Below, piece by piece: positions 62,801 to 64,000 of a stretch of DNA of 64,000 nt. Both the position numbers and the translations under genes were made by a program. Below the pieces are notes generated by a model. The model was not told the origin of the DNA. It ran no database searches and was given only the letters and a program-made list of their open reading frames with translations. The DNA lies in NCBI RefSeq assembly GCF_900113925.1, contig NZ_FORD01000010.1:1-64000 (forward strand), in the 5' to 3' direction. Numbering within the stretch: position 1 is the stretch's first letter; each line of letters opens with the position of its first letter. The stretch is from Nitrosomonas sp. Nm34 (GTDB lineage: Bacteria > Pseudomonadota > Gammaproteobacteria > Burkholderiales > Nitrosomonadaceae).

Positions 62801-64000
62801 TCGATGCGTCCTTGCGCAGTAATGAATTGTATGGTCTGCGTTTCGGTAAAATTGCCGGTAAAGGACTGACCGGTTATGCCATGGACTTGCAAGTGACGGT
62901 CGGAGAGTCGCTGGAAATCGAATATGCCTATGGCTGTTATGATTTTACTGATGAATTTGTAATTGAATTACGCAGCCACATGGAATACCTGATGCGGGAA
63001 ATGATGGCTTACCCACAGCGTGTGGTGGGTGAATTGAGGGGGTTCGCTAAGGAGACACTTGATCGGCTGCTAATGCTGCGTAGCGATACGGAGACAATGA
63101 GTAGTTGGTCCCAGTCCTATCAACCCGTTCATTATCTGATCGAACATAATGCAGTACACCAACCCGATGCCATCGCGCTGCTGATGGGCGAGCAAGAAAT
63201 GACTTATGCAGAACTGAACAGGCGCGCAAACCAGCTAGCACATCGTTTGATTCAATTGGGTGCTAAACCGGAGATACGGTTTGGCGTTGTGATGGAACGT
63301 TCCTTGGATGTTATCGTAACGCTGCTCGCTATTCTCAAGTCAGGCGCAGCTTATGTGCCGCTTGATATAGACTACCCATCTGATAGGCTTGCGTTCATGA
63401 TGAAAGACAGCGCCTTATCGCTGCTGATCACGCAAAGCAAGACACTCGCAAAGCTCCAATTCAATGCGACTGTGCCTGTCCCCATCCTTGTTCTGGATAC
63501 AATCGAGCTTGAAGCCGAACAGATGTGCAATCCCGAAATACCAGTACATGAGCACAATCTCGCTTATGTGATTTACACCTCTGGATCGACCGGGCTACCT
63601 AAAGGTGTGGCGGTTACCCATGGCCCACTTGCCATGCATTGTCAGGCAACTGCGCGCATTTACGAGATGACGCCTCGCTCCTGTGAACTGCTGTTCATGT
63701 CCTTTTCCTTCGACGGCGCGCATGAACGCTGGCTTACTGCATTGACGGTAGGGGCGGGGCTTGCGGTACGCGATCAGGAATTATGGACCGCCGAGCAGAC
63801 TTATGATGCTTTGCGTCATTACGGTATTACCAATGCTGCCTTTCCTCCCGCCTATCTTGGTCAGGTTGCGGAATGGGCTAACCCACGTAATGATCCGCCA
63901 CCGGTAGAGCTCTATGTCTTTGGTGGCGAAGCGATGCCAAAAGCGTCTTATGACTTGATACGCCAGACATTGCGGCCGCAAATGCTGATCAATGGTTATG
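53845..64000 (+). CDS. Multimodular NRPS C-A-PCP-E-C-A-PCP-C-A..., cut by window edge
   Basis: Open through the right edge for 3385 codons. Modules by residue from TTG 53845: C1 (HHIISDA near 178), A1 (YTSGSTGKPKG near 655), PCP1 (LGGDSILS near 1045), epimerase (HHLVIDG near 1230). Then C2 (YPLSPMQ near 1564, HHLLVDG near 1697), A2 (near 2158), PCP2 (near 2557), C3 (YPLSPTQ near 2639, HHILVDG near 2771), A3 (near 3244, incomplete). Pocket readings: A1 D-G-E-C-T-G-G-I-T-K; A2 D-G-E-D-H-G-T-V-T-K; A3 begins D-G-E-A-V-G-G. Glu at 239 in all three suggests basic residues such as ornithine or lysine derivatives. E after PCP1 implies a D-residue. The start TTG follows GGAG weakly; the N-terminus (SEKQKVFLSTLKERGIDFS) is typical of NRPS starts. 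Confidence 0.9.
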   Translation, partial: MNKQDIAERFSTLSSEKQKVFLSTLKERGIDFSLLPIVTQPSKKRHILSYAQQRHWFLWQLDPHSTAYHLGGILQLQGKLDRQALEASFQVLVARHESLRTVFRASAQGLPEQVIRAENDFKLTVTDLSDFPSEQRTTRARAEAIRIHTTPFDLTQGPLLRVALIRLEPEAHYLVVAMHHIISDAWSNRLIIDEFAACYRAHREGQSAVLPALSIQYADYALWQRNFLQAGEKERQLAYWRNQLGETHPVLSLPTDHPRLSIGNYRAAQHDFALPAPLMTRLQQRLQAQGSTLFMGLLTGFQALLYRYTGQSDIRVGVPIANRHRVETENLVGCLVNTQVLRSQLDGRMPLNKILEQTREAALGAQIHQDLPFEQLVETLQPERSLHQHPLFQVMFNHLREDYRALEQLPGLTVEEIELGGRGAQFELTLDTLERADGQFSARFTYAAELFEAETIARLGEHYLRLLEQLAEQPAQCLGDVTLLSEAEQDQLKTWGVNEKRFTSVELVHRLIERQVRERPEATALIFGDIELSYAELNRRANRLAHHLIALGIKPESRVGIAVERSIDMIVGLLATLKAGGAYVPLDPAYPRERLHHMVRDSAIELLLTQSPVKDSIPEPLFGNVLVLDRLDLTDLPEDNPVVTLHGEHLAYIIYTSGSTGKPKGVAVAHGPLAMHVQAIGELYGMTPDDRELQFASINFDGAHERWLVPLAFGAALMPRDQEIWSADRTATEIAKHQITIACFTPSYLQQLAEFTGSAGRNLPIRSYTVGGEAMSRSSYDFVQATLQPPRIINGYGPTETVITPLIFKANSATRFNSSYLPIGSPVGDRTAYILDAGMNQVPRGVTGELYLGGMGLARGYLNKPGLTVERFVADPFEAQGSRLYRTGDLARWRSDGQIEYLGRVDHQVKVRGFRIELGEIEAQLLAQPDVREAVVGAREGPSGMRLIAYVSLQTGSVVTTSELREALAQTLPDYMLPSAIVVLDGLPLNANGKVDRKRLPEPEFVSEGAYAAPEGKVEEVLARIWSEVLSLGRVGRNDNFFELGGDSILSLQIVTKARQAGWKITPRQLFERQTIAALAVLAKPVEQGMKTGFTNEVGFDAAAPVSLLPIQLDFFEQSIPAQHHWNQAVLLKSHQRLQTEWLDQALQAVVQHHRALRFSYATQANGQWLQRATDSVAQNLLWIRYAADSEQFMALCHEAQRSLHLHEGPLLRAVLIDMADDTQRLLLIAHHLVIDGVSWRILLEDLETAYDQAMRSETIVLPEATTDYAIWSQQLQHFPATHAAEFAYWQNLTDIPVALARDYPEGSNTMLHINRVTMKLDQANTQALLKDAPAAYRTQVNDLLLTALGSALCQWSEHEKILIDVEGHGREDLYSDIDLSRTIGWFTSLFPVVLDPTGDLATRLKRIKECLRQVPHKGLGYGLFKYYGTEAQQRVLSKLPQAQVVFNYLGQFDTSFESDSLWQLASESSGDTMDRDALQPHDLSINSHIYQGQLCLEVSYSKARYTRVNIEAFIRIFLVELESVIAHCTQGIRAVTPSDFPLTWITQDELDHLPISIDQLEDLYPLSPMQTGMLFHSVFDTGGGAYLNQLRADIRHLSVERFRSAWQAAIDRHEILRTGFLQEGNTPLQWVAKTAELPFVIIDWRDRTMSSAAVLEQALDDLAQSEHAQGFNLKKPPLLRIAVVSLADDRYHVIMTIHHLLVDGWSTSQLLGEVLRQYGGAFPSSPRARYRDFIAWLQGQERKTAENYWQAWLSQFNEPTKLAGSIASPSVNEGYQHTACPLDHEFTEALIHFSRQERVTVNTLVQAAWALLLGHYTSQRMVTFGVTVAGRPTDLPESDQMLGLFINTLPVKVELKPELAVREWLRALQAQNLASREHEHTPLYEIQRWAGQQELFDSILVFENYPLDEAFKHDTPGGLVITNAQGREETNYPMTVSVIESHGFTLQYSYDCKYFSEATVNGIALQVEKLLHEIMQSAARRLGDLAFLSKAQQVQLKAWGINEQRFTSVEPVHHLFEQQALMRPEATALIFGDTEYSYAELNRRANRLAHRLITLGIRPESRVGIAVERSIDMIVGVLAILKAGGVYVPLDPDYPRERLHHMVADSTIELLLTQSILRVQIPGPISGHVLELDKLDLIYSPEDNPTVTLHGEHLAYIIYTSGSTGQPKGVAVAHHALVEHALIAVEFFKLSSRDRMLQFSTINFDGFIEQLFPPLCVGATIVLRGSALWDSETFYHELIDKRITIADLTTAYWFLLVQDFAKEGPRDFGVLRQVHAGGEAMSPEGIKAWRQAGLEGITLLNTYGPTEAIVTATIADCGRSTGGTQDYDQEPVVTIGKPLPARHIYLLDANLIPVLPGVAGELYIGGDLLARGYLNRAGLTAERFVADPFGEQGGRIYRTGDLARWHPDGQIEYLGRVDHQIKIRGFRIELGEIETRLLHQPAVREAVVVAKDGPNGTRLAAYVSLHAGSTLTTEALREALAQTLPDYMLPSAIVVLENLPLNANGKVDRKRLPEPELVSDKQYAAPEGEVEKTLAAIWAEGLGLGRVGRNDNFFELGGDSILSLQIVTQARRAGWKITPRQLFERQTIAALAPVAEPLSESMGETPSLIPLFERARLEDYLDESLLATLPFSNDDVEDIYPLSPTQEGMLFHTLEAPGTGLYVNQISVEVEGLDTPRLAQAWQAMIARHPVLRTGFLWQTGLARPLQIVFKQSEAPVIHLDWRDKDNLEECLIAYADQELKREFDFLHPPLARLCLIRLDDNRYQLIWTKHHILVDGWGDSILISDWLRCYNGEILPPAGPGYGVYVRWLAKQTSQATQHFWQTELSNIEGPTLLAESVAKAVKNQSRSGFAQVYTRLSPEETRRLQAFVQQAHVTLNTFVQAAWALLLQRYTGKETVIFGATVAGRPPSLPQADEILGLFINMIPVPVARRSELTVNEYLQSLQQTNARLRDYEHSALADVQRWAGFPGQPLFDSIVVFENYPIDASLRSNELYGLRFGKIAGKGLTGYAMDLQVTVGESLEIEYAYGCYDFTDEFVIELRSHMEYLMREMMAYPQRVVGELRGFAKETLDRLLMLRSDTETMSSWSQSYQPVHYLIEHNAVHQPDAIALLMGEQEMTYAELNRRANQLAHRLIQLGAKPEIRFGVVMERSLDVIVTLLAILKSGAAYVPLDIDYPSDRLAFMMKDSALSLLITQSKTLAKLQFNATVPVPILVLDTIELEAEQMCNPEIPVHEHNLAYVIYTSGSTGLPKGVAVTHGPLAMHCQATARIYEMTPRSCELLFMSFSFDGAHERWLTALTVGAGLAVRDQELWTAEQTYDALRHYGITNAAFPPAYLGQVAEWANPRNDPPPVELYVFGGEAMPKASYDLIRQTLRPQMLINGY
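54274..55259 (+). repeat. Duplicated C-domain block, copy 2
   Basis: Partner of 50941-51926, spanning most of C1 of the downstream NRPS. Near-identity includes synonymous positions, so it reflects recent duplication or gene conversion rather than protein-level constraint. Confidence 0.9.

Overview
The window looks like a stretch of a betaproteobacterial chromosome. A Nitrosomonas-like ammonia oxidiser is my best guess. It rests on the gene mix (bifunctional PutA, DUF819, FecI-type sigma factor), on IS5- and IS630-type relics, and on integron-type attC sites (a chromosomal integron is known from N. europaea). The genus is inferred, not proven by any marker gene here. No rRNA, tRNA or CRISPR array was seen.

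Layout. 0-8 kb: transposase relics, then stress and envelope genes (DUF2383, a HAD phosphatase-ATPase fusion, MgtC/SapB, BON lipoprotein, AsmA, PRC-barrel, SDR). 8-31 kb: metabolism and signalling genes: a phosphoesterase and a DUF3616 protein, two c-di-GMP enzymes, an SGNH-like protein, PutA, SohB, a P2-type cation ATPase, endonuclease V, YjdM, a SagB-type oxidoreductase, DUF819 and a 2-hydroxyacid dehydrogenase. Six copies of a roughly 100-bp imperfect palindrome (two inverted relative to the other four, one degenerate) lie in the gaps of this segment. The segment also holds several decayed genes: a histidine-kinase tail and two frameshifted small genes. 31.8-33.7 kb: two integron-type gene cassettes, each ending in an attC-like site overlapping a stop codon, followed by a perfect 24-bp-arm hairpin terminator. 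The first cassette encodes a PD-(D/E)XK nuclease-like protein. No integrase is in the window, so this is a CALIN-like cluster. 33.8-35.4 kb: formate-tetrahydrofolate ligase.

35.9-64 kb: an iron-regulated hybrid NRPS-PKS locus that runs off the right edge. Fur-box-like palindromes precede a DUF2325 coiled-coil protein and a FecI/PvdS-type ECF sigma factor. Then come MbtH, a type II thioesterase, an Sfp-type phosphopantetheinyl transferase, and the assembly line: FAAL-ACP-C-A-PCP, KS-AT-KR-ACP, C-A(Gly)-PCP, and C-A-PCP-E-C-A-PCP-C-A... (open at the edge). The fatty-acyl starter, one reducing PKS extension, a Gly module, acidic pockets in most other A domains, the Fur boxes and the ECF sigma together point to a lipopeptide siderophore of the cupriachelin/taiwachelin/variochelin kind. 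The transport and hydroxylation genes should lie to the right. A 986-bp block covering most of one C domain is almost identical in two neighbouring NRPS genes, which is a sign of recent duplication or gene conversion.
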